From Paraburkholderia sprentiae WSM5005 (lineage in GTDB: Bacteria > Pseudomonadota > Gammaproteobacteria > Burkholderiales > Burkholderiaceae): 64,000 bases of DNA. The notes under the pieces were generated by a model that had not been told where the DNA came from, made no database searches, and was given only the letters and a program-made list of their open reading frames with translations. The stretch lies in the NCBI RefSeq assembly GCF_001865575.2, contig NZ_CP017562.2, forward strand, positions 2,232,001-2,296,000, written 5' to 3'. Both the position numbers and the translations under genes were made by a program. Of the stretch, positions 9,451-17,095 are shown one piece after another (the first letter of the stretch is position 1; each line of letters begins with the position of its first letter).

Positions 9451-9837
9451 TCATGGCGCCGGCGGACCGCCGATGGCCATCTCGACCGCCTTGAACAGGA
9501 TCGCGCTGGTGAAAGGCTTGCGCAGATACGCGGCCGCGCCCGCCGCAAACGCGCTCTGGCGGACGGAGAGATCGTCGTAGGCGGTGATCACGATGACGGG
9601 CACGCCCGTTTGCGCGATCTGACGCTGGACTTCCAGACCGTTGCTTCCCGGCATCTGGACGTCCAGAATCACGCAGGCAGGCCGATACGACGGGATAGCC
9701 GTTAGCGCATTCAAGAACTCGTCGCCGCTGCAGAACGTCTCCGCCCTGATTCCCTCGGAATGCAGCAAACGCTTGATGGCTCGGCACACCGATTCGTCAT
9801 CGTCGACCACCGCAACGAATTGGTTAGGGTTGACCAT
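9451..9837 (-). CDS. stand-alone receiver-domain response regulator
   Basis: Single-domain response regulator of 128 aa with no DNA-binding output domain. The receiver has all key residues: acidic pair in VVDDDES (11-14), phospho-acceptor D59 in VILDVQMPG, Thr in VITAYDD and Lys in LRKPF. It resembles the receiver half of FixJ-family regulators. It probably acts by protein contact or as a phosphate sink for a histidine kinase, possibly the one at 10629-12080. It has its own upstream region with copy b of the GGACC motif. The ribosome site is weak. Confidence 0.88.
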   Translation of the reverse strand: MVNPNQFVAVVDDDESVCRAIKRLLHSEGIRAETFCSGDEFLNALTAIPSYRPACVILDVQMPGSNGLEVQRQIAQTGVPVIVITAYDDLSVRQSAFAAGAAAYLRKPFTSAILFKAVEMAIGGPPAP

Positions 9838-9919
9838 ATGACGCCACGAGCGCGCAGTCGCTCCATGAAGTGGACCACTGATGCGCTAGCGTAATGGTTG
9901 AAAGCCCAATGAGATATAA

Positions 9920-9930
9920 GACTTTGGTCC
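9920..9930. promoter_or_regulatory. GGACC-type motif, copy b
   Basis: On the minus strand it reads GGACCAAAGTC followed by TTATATC, about 83 bp upstream of the receiver gene start (9837). It matches the other three copies at the GGACC and GTC blocks and continues into an AT-rich stretch that could serve as a -10 region. The role is inferred. Confidence 0.45.
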
Positions 9931-9999
9931 ACTAGCGGTATCGGCCGACACCGTCCAGAGTGGTAGGGCAACGTGGAAGTGGGCGCCCGATTCGGGCGG

Positions 10000-10623
10000 T
10001 TATGGTTCGTCGGCCCTGCAAGCGCCGGCCTTTTGCACCAGCCGCAGGAGTTCGACGATCGATCGGGCCTTCATCTTCTCCATCACGCGGGCCCGATGAA
10101 TCTTGATGGTCTTTTCGGCCGCGCCCAGATCGCTCGCGACCTGTTTATTCATGCGGCCGGTCACGACGAGTTCCATGACTTCACGCTCGCGGCGAGTGAG
10201 ATGCCGCATCCGCTCTTCGATTTCCTCGCGTTCGTGGCGTCGCCTGCTTTCGAGGCACGCGCGAGCGAGCGCGCGATCCACCGCGACGAGCAACAGCGAG
10301 TCGCGCACGGGCTTGGGCAGGAAGTCGACCGCTCCGCCCTTCATCGCGTCGACGCTCGAGCAGATGTCGCCGTGCCCGGTCAGAAATACGATCGGCACAA
10401 GCTGATCGAGCTTGCGCTGCACTTCGAGTCCGGTCATGCCCGGCATCTGCAGGTCGAGAACGAGGCAGGCCGGCATGCTCGTCAAATCGGCTCGTTCGAG
10501 AAAGGCTTCGGGACTCTCGAAGCATTCGACCTGGTAGCCCGAGGCGCGCAGCAATCGGGCGAGCGCGCAACGCACGCTGCCGTCGTCGTCGACGACGAAT
10601 ACGCGAGTGGCGGTCTGGTCCAT
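10000..10623 (-). CDS. FixJ-family two-component response regulator with LuxR-type HTH
   Basis: Transcriptional regulator of 207 aa. The N-terminal receiver (residues 7-120) has the acidic pair in VVDDDGS, phospho-acceptor D57 in LVLDLQMPG, Thr in FLTGHGD and Lys in LPKPV. A linker helix leads to a C-terminal LuxR/FixJ helix-turn-helix (MRHLTRREREVMELVVTGRM...AEKTIKIHRARVMEKM). It is encoded 5 bp downstream of the histidine-kinase stop codon, so the two form a cognate pair. It is the best candidate to bind the recurrent GGACC-type motif of this neighbourhood, which is an inference from position. Confidence 0.93.
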   Translation of the reverse strand: MDQTATRVFVVDDDGSVRCALARLLRASGYQVECFESPEAFLERADLTSMPACLVLDLQMPGMTGLEVQRKLDQLVPIVFLTGHGDICSSVDAMKGGAVDFLPKPVRDSLLLVAVDRALARACLESRRRHEREEIEERMRHLTRREREVMELVVTGRMNKQVASDLGAAEKTIKIHRARVMEKMKARSIVELLRLVQKAGACRADEP

Positions 10624-10628
10624 GATGG

Positions 10629-12080
10629 TCAGAGCACCGGTGCCTGTCGGATATCAGTCGCCACGGGAAGCATGACGTGAAACGACGCCCCTTTGCCCTC
10701 GTTGTTTTCCGCCCACAGCCGGCCGCGGTGCGCGGTGATGATCGTGCGGCTGATGGAAAGGCCCAAGCCGAGCCCCTGGGGCTTGGTCGTGAAAAACGGC
10801 CGGAAAATCCGCTCCATGCTGTCGATGCCGAGGCCTTGCCCGCGATCCTTCACCGTTACCCGTATCAGCCCTCCCGGTTCCTCACGCACCGTCGTATCGA
10901 CGATCCGTTCCGTGGCAGGGCAATCTTTGACCGCGTCGAAAGCGTTGAGCAGCAGGTTCAGGATCACCTGCTGAAGCTGAACCTTATCGCCGCAAATCGG
11001 CGCCAGATTCTCGGGAATGTCGAAGTTCGTGAGCACGCCGCGCGTCGACGCATCGCTGTGCACGAGCATCGCGATGTCGCGCACGACGTTGCCGAGGTCC
11101 AGCAACTGCAATTCGACATCGCCTTTGCGCACCAACGCGCGAATCTTCTGCAGCACGTCGTTCGCGCGACAATTGTCCGCAACGATATCTTCGAGCGCTT
11201 CGCGAAGCTCCACCGCGTTGGTCGACACCGAATCCATGAACTTGCGCGCGGCTTGCGCGTTGAACAGGATCGCGGTAAGCGGCTGCTTCAACTCGTGCGC
11301 GAGAGATCCGGCCAGTTCGCCCAATGAAGAAACGCGCGAGAGATGCGCGAGTTCCCTGGTATTTCCATCGACTTCAGCGCAGACGCTGCAATCCGATATC
11401 GCGGTAATCCGCAATTCCTGATTGTGCACGCGGCAGCGCGTGGTTTCGGCTTCCGCGTGAAAGCCGCCGCCGTCGCGCCGCCGCGCGATCAGGATCTGCG
11501 TGGTCGTGACACCAGGGATTCTCATTTTCGCGCCATGATCGCCGAACTCCGAACGGTCGGCGCTGATGCCATCGATCGGAAACAGCCGGGAGGCCGGCGC
11601 ACAGATCAGCTCTTCCCTCGTATAGCCGAACAGTTGCGCCGCACGCGCGTTCGCGAAAACGATCCGGTCGCGCTGATCGACCGTGACGATCGGGACCGGC
11701 AGCATTTCGAGCGTTTCGCGCAGCGGCGTTCTAGCGTCGAGCAAACGTCGCGCACCGCGATCGCCGTCGCTGCGCAACCACGATGCGCACGCGACCGCAC
11801 AACGTTGCCATGTCCGCAACGATTGCGGCGGCTCGTGGGTATCGCGGATATTCTGTCGGCTCGACGCGCCAAGCAGGTTGCGAAGGCGTTGAAACCGGTG
11901 ATGCCTGGGAAAGGACTGGCTGGAAGCGCCGTGCCCGGACAGTGGAAGACCGTCGGTGCGCGCAGTGTCGACTGGTGAAGCGCGGCTTCGGACTGACTGG
12001 CGCGGTTGTGCGTACATGGCCATGAACATTTCCGCTACTCCGAAAGCCAGGTGTCTGCCGTGCACGATCAGATTAATCAT
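10629..12080 (-). CDS. PAS-domain sensor histidine kinase
   Basis: A 483-aa kinase with no transmembrane segment, so probably cytoplasmic. Residues 1-110 are low-complexity and unrecognised. A PAS domain follows at about 120-230 (LPVPIVTVDQRDRIVFANARAAQLFGY). The H-box GSLAHELKQPLTAI places the phospho-accepting histidine at 262. N-box (LLLNAFDA), G1 (VKDRGQGLG) and G2 (GLGLGLSISR) ATPase motifs follow. It is most like FixL-type kinases that pair with FixJ regulators, but no heme-binding PAS histidine is evident, so the signal is unknown. The start is supported by a GGAG 7 nt upstream. It lies 5 bp ahead of the response-regulator gene. Confidence 0.9.
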   Translation of the reverse strand: MINLIVHGRHLAFGVAEMFMAMYAQPRQSVRSRASPVDTARTDGLPLSGHGASSQSFPRHHRFQRLRNLLGASSRQNIRDTHEPPQSLRTWQRCAVACASWLRSDGDRGARRLLDARTPLRETLEMLPVPIVTVDQRDRIVFANARAAQLFGYTREELICAPASRLFPIDGISADRSEFGDHGAKMRIPGVTTTQILIARRRDGGGFHAEAETTRCRVHNQELRITAISDCSVCAEVDGNTRELAHLSRVSSLGELAGSLAHELKQPLTAILFNAQAARKFMDSVSTNAVELREALEDIVADNCRANDVLQKIRALVRKGDVELQLLDLGNVVRDIAMLVHSDASTRGVLTNFDIPENLAPICGDKVQLQQVILNLLLNAFDAVKDCPATERIVDTTVREEPGGLIRVTVKDRGQGLGIDSMERIFRPFFTTKPQGLGLGLSISRTIITAHRGRLWAENNEGKGASFHVMLPVATDIRQAPVL

Positions 12081-12822
12081 TGACAGCTCCGGGTCCAGTG
12101 CGAACGGATTCCGTACAACTGCGACGTCTTTATCTTAGGTTTCGAACCAATCGACTCACAATCGGTACTTCGCACGTCTGGTGGCTGGAACTCAGTATAG
12201 GCCATCCAGAATCAATTACCGCGCGGGGACCGCAATTTATGCCGCTCGCTCGGGAAACTCCTAAACAATTTTCTGCATTGTCCCGTCGGCTCGCGTTAAA
12301 CCGACAGTGTTTGTTACGCAATTAATTATTCCCCCGCAATTTGCGCCCGGCGTCGCATGCGCGGAGAAGAACGTTAGCAAACGTATTAATTTCAAGTGTC
12401 GGCCAAAAAAGAATCGAATTTATTCTTCGGCGAACCGCTTTTTTTGGCGCAGCCGACTTTCGCTTTGCCTTTGCTACCGGTGCCAAACACACACGCACAC
12501 ACGACGACCAGTGCGAATCAAAGGCGACGTCGCCGCGAATCGAGCCCACCCTGGGACTCGCAGCGTGTCGTGAGAACACTCGATGGGAAGGACGATACGA
12601 GACGAGGCGTGGTGAACCCGTCAAAAATTTTCCGCTGTGCGTCCGCCTTGCGTATGCGAAGCGTGTCGTGCGGCATCGCTGTCACGAAGCCGCGATAACA
12701 CGCGATGGAAGAGTCGCGCCCTATAAGAATGCTTTGGCAAGCCGTATAGAGCGACGACGCGCCGCATGGCGCCGCCGCGTGAAACACGATGACGATCGAA
12801 TGCCGCCGCGTGGCCTGGTTCG
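12081..12822. other. intergenic region without a convincing gene
   Basis: About 740 bp between the histidine kinase (upstream side) and the 3' end of the YSC84 lipoprotein. The part from about 12160 to 12430 is clearly richer in A+T than its surroundings, and there is a CA-repeat near 12486. Short reading frames on both strands (the longest about 100 codons, with a Lys/Ala-rich patch on the minus strand) lack a recognisable domain or good ribosome site. The kinase promoter must lie at its left end. Confidence 0.5.
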
Positions 12823-13410
12823 CTACAGATTCATCCGCGTGACCTTGGTGCCTGCGAGCGACAGGTCAGCCATCAAGCCCGTGTTGGTCAAGACTATCGC
12901 GACGACCTGGGCGGTTGCCGACGAGGTATCGATCGCACCGTTAGCCCCGACTTTCAGGAGCGAAACCGAGACATCGCCGCCGACCGACCAGCCTGCCGAA
13001 TTTCGGAATTTCGTGAGCGAATCCTGCGTCATGAACAGGAAGAACACGGCTGTCGATTGCGCACCGGCCTGGAATCCGAACGAAGCCGCGGCGGTACTGT
13101 AATAGCCCACCGTCGCTCCTCCGACGCGCAAGGCGCCTTCACCGTACTCGCCACCGACGATGAACGCCGCCTTCTTCACCGAAGGAAACACCAGCACGCC
13201 CTGCGCCTTCGATATGAGTTCGTGCGAGCCTTGCACCGTATCGAACAGTTTCGACAGCGCACCGTTCACGGCCGCGTCGATCTGCTGCCGTTTGGCGGCA
13301 TCGGTCGTGGGACTCTCGCCGCTTCCTCCGGTCGTCGTGCAACCCGCTAAAGTCAGACTCGCAGCCATGGTTGAAAGCGCGAGCGTGTGCACAAAGTTCC
13401 GTCTGTTCAC
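12823..13410 (-). CDS. YSC84/SYLF-domain lipoprotein
   Basis: A 195-aa exported lipoprotein. The signal peptide carries a twin-Arg-like MNRRNF start and a lipobox LAGC (Cys 24). A YSC84-related (SYLF, lipid-binding) domain follows, with the typical KAQGVLVFPSVKKAAFIVGGEYGEG segment and the C-terminal GANGAIDTSSATAQVVAIVLTNTGLMADLSL. In bacteria these proteins are envelope proteins of unclear role, often induced by stress. The lone gene is flanked upstream by copy c of the GGACC motif, about 150 bp before its start. Confidence 0.9.
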   Translation of the reverse strand: MNRRNFVHTLALSTMAASLTLAGCTTTGGSGESPTTDAAKRQQIDAAVNGALSKLFDTVQGSHELISKAQGVLVFPSVKKAAFIVGGEYGEGALRVGGATVGYYSTAAASFGFQAGAQSTAVFFLFMTQDSLTKFRNSAGWSVGGDVSVSLLKVGANGAIDTSSATAQVVAIVLTNTGLMADLSLAGTKVTRMNL

Positions 13411-13562
13411 TATCGACCTCCGTTCTGGTTACGATGCGATTCGCCAGTACTGATGTCTGGAAGCCTCGATCTTTTTCTCTGCCATGAAGCGGCATGGCCA
13501 CCCAAGGCGACGACTGCAACGCTTGCAGATACATGATGTCACGCTGGAACGGATGCGGAATC

Positions 13563-13573
13563 GGACCTTAGTC
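13563..13573. promoter_or_regulatory. GGACC-type motif, copy c
   Basis: GGACCTTAGTC followed by TTACAGCG, in the 232-bp gap between the YSC84 lipoprotein (minus strand, start 13410) and the 3' end of the VIT-like gene. It differs from copy a by one base in the 11-bp core. It is a possible regulator site for the lipoprotein gene. Confidence 0.45.
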
Positions 13574-13642
13574 TTACAGCGGGTGCGACGTGGATGCACG
13601 AAACGCTAAGTCAGCGATGGGACCCGGGCCCGCCGGCATCGA

Positions 13643-14323
13643 TCATCCGCCGAGAGCAATGATCGCCACGGTGAGCAGGACGCCGAGGGCCGCCATCGCC
13701 AGGCCGGCTTGCCAGCCGCGAAATCCCGCGTGATGGCCCAGCGCCATGCCGCTGCCGAACAGCATCGCAATGGTCAATACGCGGGAGACGATCAGTGCAG
13801 TCGGGACGTTCGCCAACAGCAGGAAGGGCAACGCGACTGGGAATGTCGCACAGACTACGAGCAGAAAGATGCCGATCGCGCCGATGAAGTCGTCGCGCAC
13901 GAACACGGCGCGCCGCGGCAGATCGGACCGCGCGGCAACCCGCCCGCGGATGGACTCGAGCTCCGTATCGTCGATCAACGGTTTGAGCCATTCCGCCATC
14001 GCATCGCGAAGCGTTTGAATGCCCGTGGCCGCATCCCGCTCGCTTCGCACGGCGTGCGCAAGCGTCACGCGCCTGCCGCGCGCCACCAGCGTACGCACGA
14101 GGTACATCACCGCGTCCGCGAGACCCCAAGCAAGATTGCAGCCGAGCGCGGTGTAGAACATCTTGTTCCCGGCGCCAGTACCCGCGCCCACAGCCGATAC
14201 GGTGCCGACAAACGTCAGGGCCATGAAGAGGCCGAAACACAACTCGCACACGCGATCGACGACATCGAGCACCGGCGCCCTATCGCCGAGGTTTTCCTGC
14301 TTCATCAGACCGGTGGCATCCAT
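13643..14323 (-). CDS. VIT1/CCC1-like integral membrane protein
   Basis: Membrane protein of 226 aa with about five hydrophobic helices. It resembles the short bacterial VIT-family proteins in having an N-terminal VVDRVCELCFGLFMALTFVGTVS segment, a GCNLAWGLADAVMYL helix, a soluble middle stretch, then FIGAIGIFLLVVCATFPVALPF and a C-terminal GHHAGFRGWQAGLAMAALGV. VIT/CCC1 proteins transport iron or manganese, but the substrate here is not shown. The ATG at 14323 is preferred over the upstream GTG at 14410 because it follows a strong GGGAGG 6 nt away. It is divergent from the polyphosphate kinase gene and shares an intergenic region with it that holds copy d of the GGACC motif. Confidence 0.8.
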   Translation of the reverse strand: MDATGLMKQENLGDRAPVLDVVDRVCELCFGLFMALTFVGTVSAVGAGTGAGNKMFYTALGCNLAWGLADAVMYLVRTLVARGRRVTLAHAVRSERDAATGIQTLRDAMAEWLKPLIDDTELESIRGRVAARSDLPRRAVFVRDDFIGAIGIFLLVVCATFPVALPFLLLANVPTALIVSRVLTIAMLFGSGMALGHHAGFRGWQAGLAMAALGVLLTVAIIALGG

Positions 14324-14459
14324 GCGGCCTCCCGCGGCGATGGCATCGATGAACCCGCGCGCTTTGCTGGCATTCGGATGAGATGCGGCGACGACAGGCA
14401 GACCGGGCACGCGCGAGCAGACGCCCGCAGCATACAGCGCGCTCTACGCCGACGATATT

Positions 14460-14470
14460 GGACCAAGGTC
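14460..14470. promoter_or_regulatory. GGACC-type motif, copy d
   Basis: GGACCAAGGTC followed by GTATGG, between the divergent VIT-like gene (start 14323) and the polyphosphate kinase gene (start 14556). It is about 86 bp upstream of the latter. The position suits an activator or repressor site for either gene. Function is inferred from recurrence only. Confidence 0.45.
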
Positions 14471-14555
14471 GTATGGCCCCGCTTCACGCCGTGCCTTACC
14501 TTGGGAATGGATCATTGCGTAATACCCTGGAACCGTCCGCGCTGGGGAGAAGAGT

Positions 14556-15371
14556 ATGGCCAGAACAAAGTCGGAAAACGCGCAGCCCGTCGAAGACAGG
14601 ACGCTGTCTTCCAAGGACTATCGCAAGGCGCTGTTCGATTTGCATGTCGAGCTCGTCAAGCTGCAGCAATGGGTCGTGCAAACGGGAAGCAAAGTCTGCA
14701 TCGTCTTCGAGGGGCGCGACGGGGCGGGCAAAGGCGGCACGATCAAGGCGATGACCGAGCGCGTCAGTCCGCGTGTGTTCCGCGTGGTCGCGCTGCCTGC
14801 GCCGAGCGAACGCGAAAAAAGCCAGATGTATTTGCAGCGCTATGTGCCGCACTTGCCGGCCGCGGGCGAAGTCGTGATTTTCGACCGCAGCTGGTACAAC
14901 CGTGCGGGCGTGGAGCGCGTGATGGGCTTCTGCTCCGAGAAAGACGTGCAGAGCTTCTTCAAGGCGGTTCCGCTCGTGGAGCGTGCGATCGTCGAGTCTG
15001 GGGTCATCCTGCTCAAATACTGGCTCGAGGTCAGCCCCGAGGAACAGACCCGCCGGCTCGAGGCACGCATCAACGACGGTCGCAAGCTCTGGAAACTGAC
15101 CGAGATGGACCTGAAATCCTATAGCCGCTGGTACGACTACTCGCGCGCCCGCGATGCGATGCTCGCGGCATCGGACACTGAATACGCTTCGTGGTACGTC
15201 GCAAATTCAAACGACAAGCGTCGCGCGCGACTGAACATCATCAGCGACATGCTTCAGCGAATTCCGTATAAGCAGCCTGCTCGCAAGAAGGTCACGCTGC
15301 CGAAACGGCAAAAGCCGGACGGGTATCAGGAGCCAGATTATCCGTTCAAATACGTGGCGGACAGGTATTGA
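14556..15371 (+). CDS. ppk2: polyphosphate kinase 2 (PPK2 family, class I)
   Basis: Transfers phosphate between polyphosphate and nucleotides; PPK2 class I enzymes mainly make NTP from NDP. It has 271 aa, the size of a single-domain PPK2. The Walker A motif is in FEGRDGAGKGGTIKA (residues 51-65), and the Walker B/lid region is VVIFDRSWYNRAGVERVMGFC, both diagnostic. The C-terminus (QEPDYPFKYVADRY) is also family-typical. The single gene is preceded by AGAAGAG-type ribosome sequence and, further upstream, copy d of the GGACC motif. Polyphosphate metabolism next to a two-component system suggests a stress or energy response, which is an inference. Confidence 0.95.
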   Translation: MARTKSENAQPVEDRTLSSKDYRKALFDLHVELVKLQQWVVQTGSKVCIVFEGRDGAGKGGTIKAMTERVSPRVFRVVALPAPSEREKSQMYLQRYVPHLPAAGEVVIFDRSWYNRAGVERVMGFCSEKDVQSFFKAVPLVERAIVESGVILLKYWLEVSPEEQTRRLEARINDGRKLWKLTEMDLKSYSRWYDYSRARDAMLAASDTEYASWYVANSNDKRRARLNIISDMLQRIPYKQPARKKVTLPKRQKPDGYQEPDYPFKYVADRY

Positions 15372-15540
15372 TCAGCGCGGTTAAGACGCGCGTGCTCACG
15401 CGTTCCGCCACCGGCCTGTCCTTGCGTGCGTTGATCGCACGTGGTGCTCCCCATTATTTGTTCAAGCTCTGCGAGCCTCGCGCCGGCAGAACCAACCAGC
15501 CGATCGCGATCCTCCCACCTGCCGCACGCGTCCAGTCTAT

Positions 15541-15563
15541 TATCAGGCACCCTGATATGTAAA
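15541..15563 (-). promoter_or_regulatory. MarR-type operator 1 with a leftward promoter (orphan)
   Basis: TATCAGGCACCCTGATA (15541-15557) followed by TGTAAAG. Read on the minus strand the layout is TTTACA, a 17-bp spacer consisting exactly of the palindrome, then ATAGAC. This is the same architecture as the promoter of the hydratase-lyase operon at 23283-23311, and the 13 bases CCTGATATGTAAA are shared. No gene lies downstream on the minus strand for several kilobases (only the antisense of polyphosphate kinase). It is therefore an auxiliary operator for the porin unit, an antisense promoter, or a relic. Confidence 0.6.
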
Positions 15564-15643
15564 GCGACATGACGCAAGTTCCGCATAAACCCTTAGCGCC
15601 GCGAGACACCACCCACTAGGGGTATTCACCGAATATTTCGCGC

Positions 15644-15672
15644 TTGCAATGTCAGGATCCCTGATATCAAAT
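15644..15672 (+). promoter_or_regulatory. porin promoter with MarR-type operator 2
   Basis: TTGCAA at 15644-15649, a 17-bp spacer, then TCAAAT at 15667-15672 gives a plausible sigma-70 promoter pointing to the porin. The spacer is the palindromic operator GTCAGGATCCCTGATAT. The whole is nested in an inverted repeat with 8-bp outer arms (CGCTTGCA at 15641-15648, TGCAAGCG at 15672-15679). A bound repressor would block RNA polymerase directly. Start site and binding are inferred. Confidence 0.55.
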
Positions 15673-15720
15673 GCAAGCGGTCATAACGAGTAGGCGCGTC
15701 CATTGCGAACGCGCTTTATT

Positions 15721-15757
15721 TTGCCCTCAATATCAAGCTACCTGATATACCGGGCAA
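15721..15757. promoter_or_regulatory. MarR-type operator 3
   Basis: ATATCAAGCTACCTGATAT at 15730-15748, flanked symmetrically (3 nt on either side) by TTGCCC (15721-15726) and GGGCAA (15752-15757), which forms a longer inverted repeat. It lies 80 bp after operator 2 and about 195 bp upstream of the porin start. It probably acts with operator 2 by cooperative binding or looping, or covers a second promoter. Confidence 0.6.
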
Positions 15758-15941
15758 TGATCCGCGGTGACTTTTGAAATAGCGATGAGACGCAGTGCCT
15801 CCACGGTGATCGCCGCCAGCACCCCGGCCGCGCTCATCGCTGCAATCGTCGCGCTGATGATGTTGCGCGGCCCCGAGCGGCAGACTGAACCCGCCGTAGC
15901 CTCAATTCACAAAAACACACAACCGGTCTGGAGATACCAAC

Positions 15942-17084
15942 ATGCAATTGAAGTCGACTCACGTCCTCATGTTCGGCGCGATGTACGCGCTGAGCACGGC
16001 GGCCCTTGCGCAATCGAGCGTCACGTTGTACGGCATCGTGGACACCGGCATCGAGTACGTCTCGCACGCCAACGCGAACGGCGACAGCGTCTTTCGCATG
16101 CCTGCCGTTACGGGAGAGTTTCCGTCACGTTGGGGGCTGCGCGGCAACGAAGACCTAGGCGGCGGCTACAGCGCGGTGTTCACACTGGAAAGCGGCTTCA
16201 ACGTGCGTGACGGCAGTTCGGGACAGGGCGGCAGACTGTTTGGACGTCAGGCCTTCGTCGGTATCAAGAGCCCTTATGGAACGCTCGCGTTCGGTCGCCA
16301 GTACACGATGACCTATCTCGCCGTTCTGGGCGCGGACATCATCGGTCCAGACATCTACGGCATGGGCTCGCTAGATGCCTATGTTCCGAATGCACGTGCC
16401 GACAACTCCGTCACCTACATTGGCTCGTACAAAGGCTTCACGCTTGGCGTGGGCTATTCGTTTGGTCGGGACGCGGCGGGAACCGGCAACTCGCCAGGAC
16501 AAGGCACCTGTACGGGCTCGGTTCCCGGGCGTACCACGGAGTGCCGCGACTGGTCGGCCATGCTCAAGTACGACTCGCAATATTTCGGTGCTGCGGCGTC
16601 GTACGAAGAACAACGCGGCGGGTCGACTGCAGCCGCCAACTTCTTCGACGGTCTTGCGACGACGCCGCTCATCAACGCGGCGGACAAGGACGCTCGTACG
16701 CAACTGAGCGCGTATGCGCAGTACGCGGGTGCGAAGATCGGCGCCGGTTGGTTGGGCCGCCGCGTGGTCACTCAATCCCCGGCTGTGCCGAACGTTCGCT
16801 CGGACCTGTTCTTTCTGGGCGCTTCGTACACGGTCACGCCTGCGGTTCTCGTCGACGCAGAGGTGTATCGCATCATCAATAGCGACCACGATACCCGCGC
16901 CACGATGGGGACCTTGCGCACCACCTATCTGCTGAGCAAACGTTCATCAGTCTATGCGCAGGCTGCGTATCTTGCGAACAGCACCAAGGCGCGTTATTCG
17001 GTCAGCGGCGGCGGTGGCGGGACCACGCCGGGTGCGGGCATGGGGCAAACGGGCGTGATGGTCGGCATTAAACACATGTTCTAA
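15942..17084 (+). CDS. general porin, Burkholderia type
   Basis: Outer-membrane trimeric porin of 380 aa for diffusion of small hydrophilic solutes. The signal peptide is cleaved after ALA (MQLKSTHVLMFGAMYALSTAALA/QSSVTLYG). The mature protein begins with SSVTLYGIVDTGIEY, the hallmark of the beta-proteobacterial porin family, contains GLRGNEDLGGGYSAVFTLESGF, and ends with an aromatic residue (GIKHMF) as needed for BAM-dependent insertion. It is 11 bp upstream of the tannase/feruloyl esterase gene, so the two probably form one transcript controlled by operators 2 and 3. A role in aromatic-acid uptake is inferred from context. Confidence 0.92.
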   Translation: MQLKSTHVLMFGAMYALSTAALAQSSVTLYGIVDTGIEYVSHANANGDSVFRMPAVTGEFPSRWGLRGNEDLGGGYSAVFTLESGFNVRDGSSGQGGRLFGRQAFVGIKSPYGTLAFGRQYTMTYLAVLGADIIGPDIYGMGSLDAYVPNARADNSVTYIGSYKGFTLGVGYSFGRDAAGTGNSPGQGTCTGSVPGRTTECRDWSAMLKYDSQYFGAAASYEEQRGGSTAAANFFDGLATTPLINAADKDARTQLSAYAQYAGAKIGAGWLGRRVVTQSPAVPNVRSDLFFLGASYTVTPAVLVDAEVYRIINSDHDTRATMGTLRTTYLLSKRSSVYAQAAYLANSTKARYSVSGGGGGTTPGAGMGQTGVMVGIKHMF

Positions 17085-17095
17085 GAGAGGACGAC

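Larger units (their letters stand above)
15372..15941. other. regulatory intergenic region upstream of the porin
   Basis: 570 bp without a convincing gene between polyphosphate kinase and the porin. It contains three copies of the MarR-type palindrome (15541, 15650 and 15730), the putative porin promoter around 15644-15672, and the element ACTAGGGGTATT near 15616. Short overlapping reading frames show no recognisable domain. A porin promoter near the second operator implies a 5' leader of about 260 nt. Confidence 0.6.

Noticed and set aside
139..9787. Many long plus-strand open frames across 0.1-9.8 kb, some over 500 codons
   Set aside because: They are Arg/His-rich shadows antisense to the efflux-pqi operon. 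They have no domains, and the opposite frames encode complete known families.
12322..12624. 100-codon minus-strand frame with a Lys/Ala-rich patch resembling a histone-like tail
   Set aside because: No ribosome site, the rest is not protein-like, and the patch is explained by an A-rich stretch.
15767..16210. 147-codon plus-strand frame starting before the porin
   Set aside because: It overlaps the porin gene in another frame. The porin has the signal peptide and family match.
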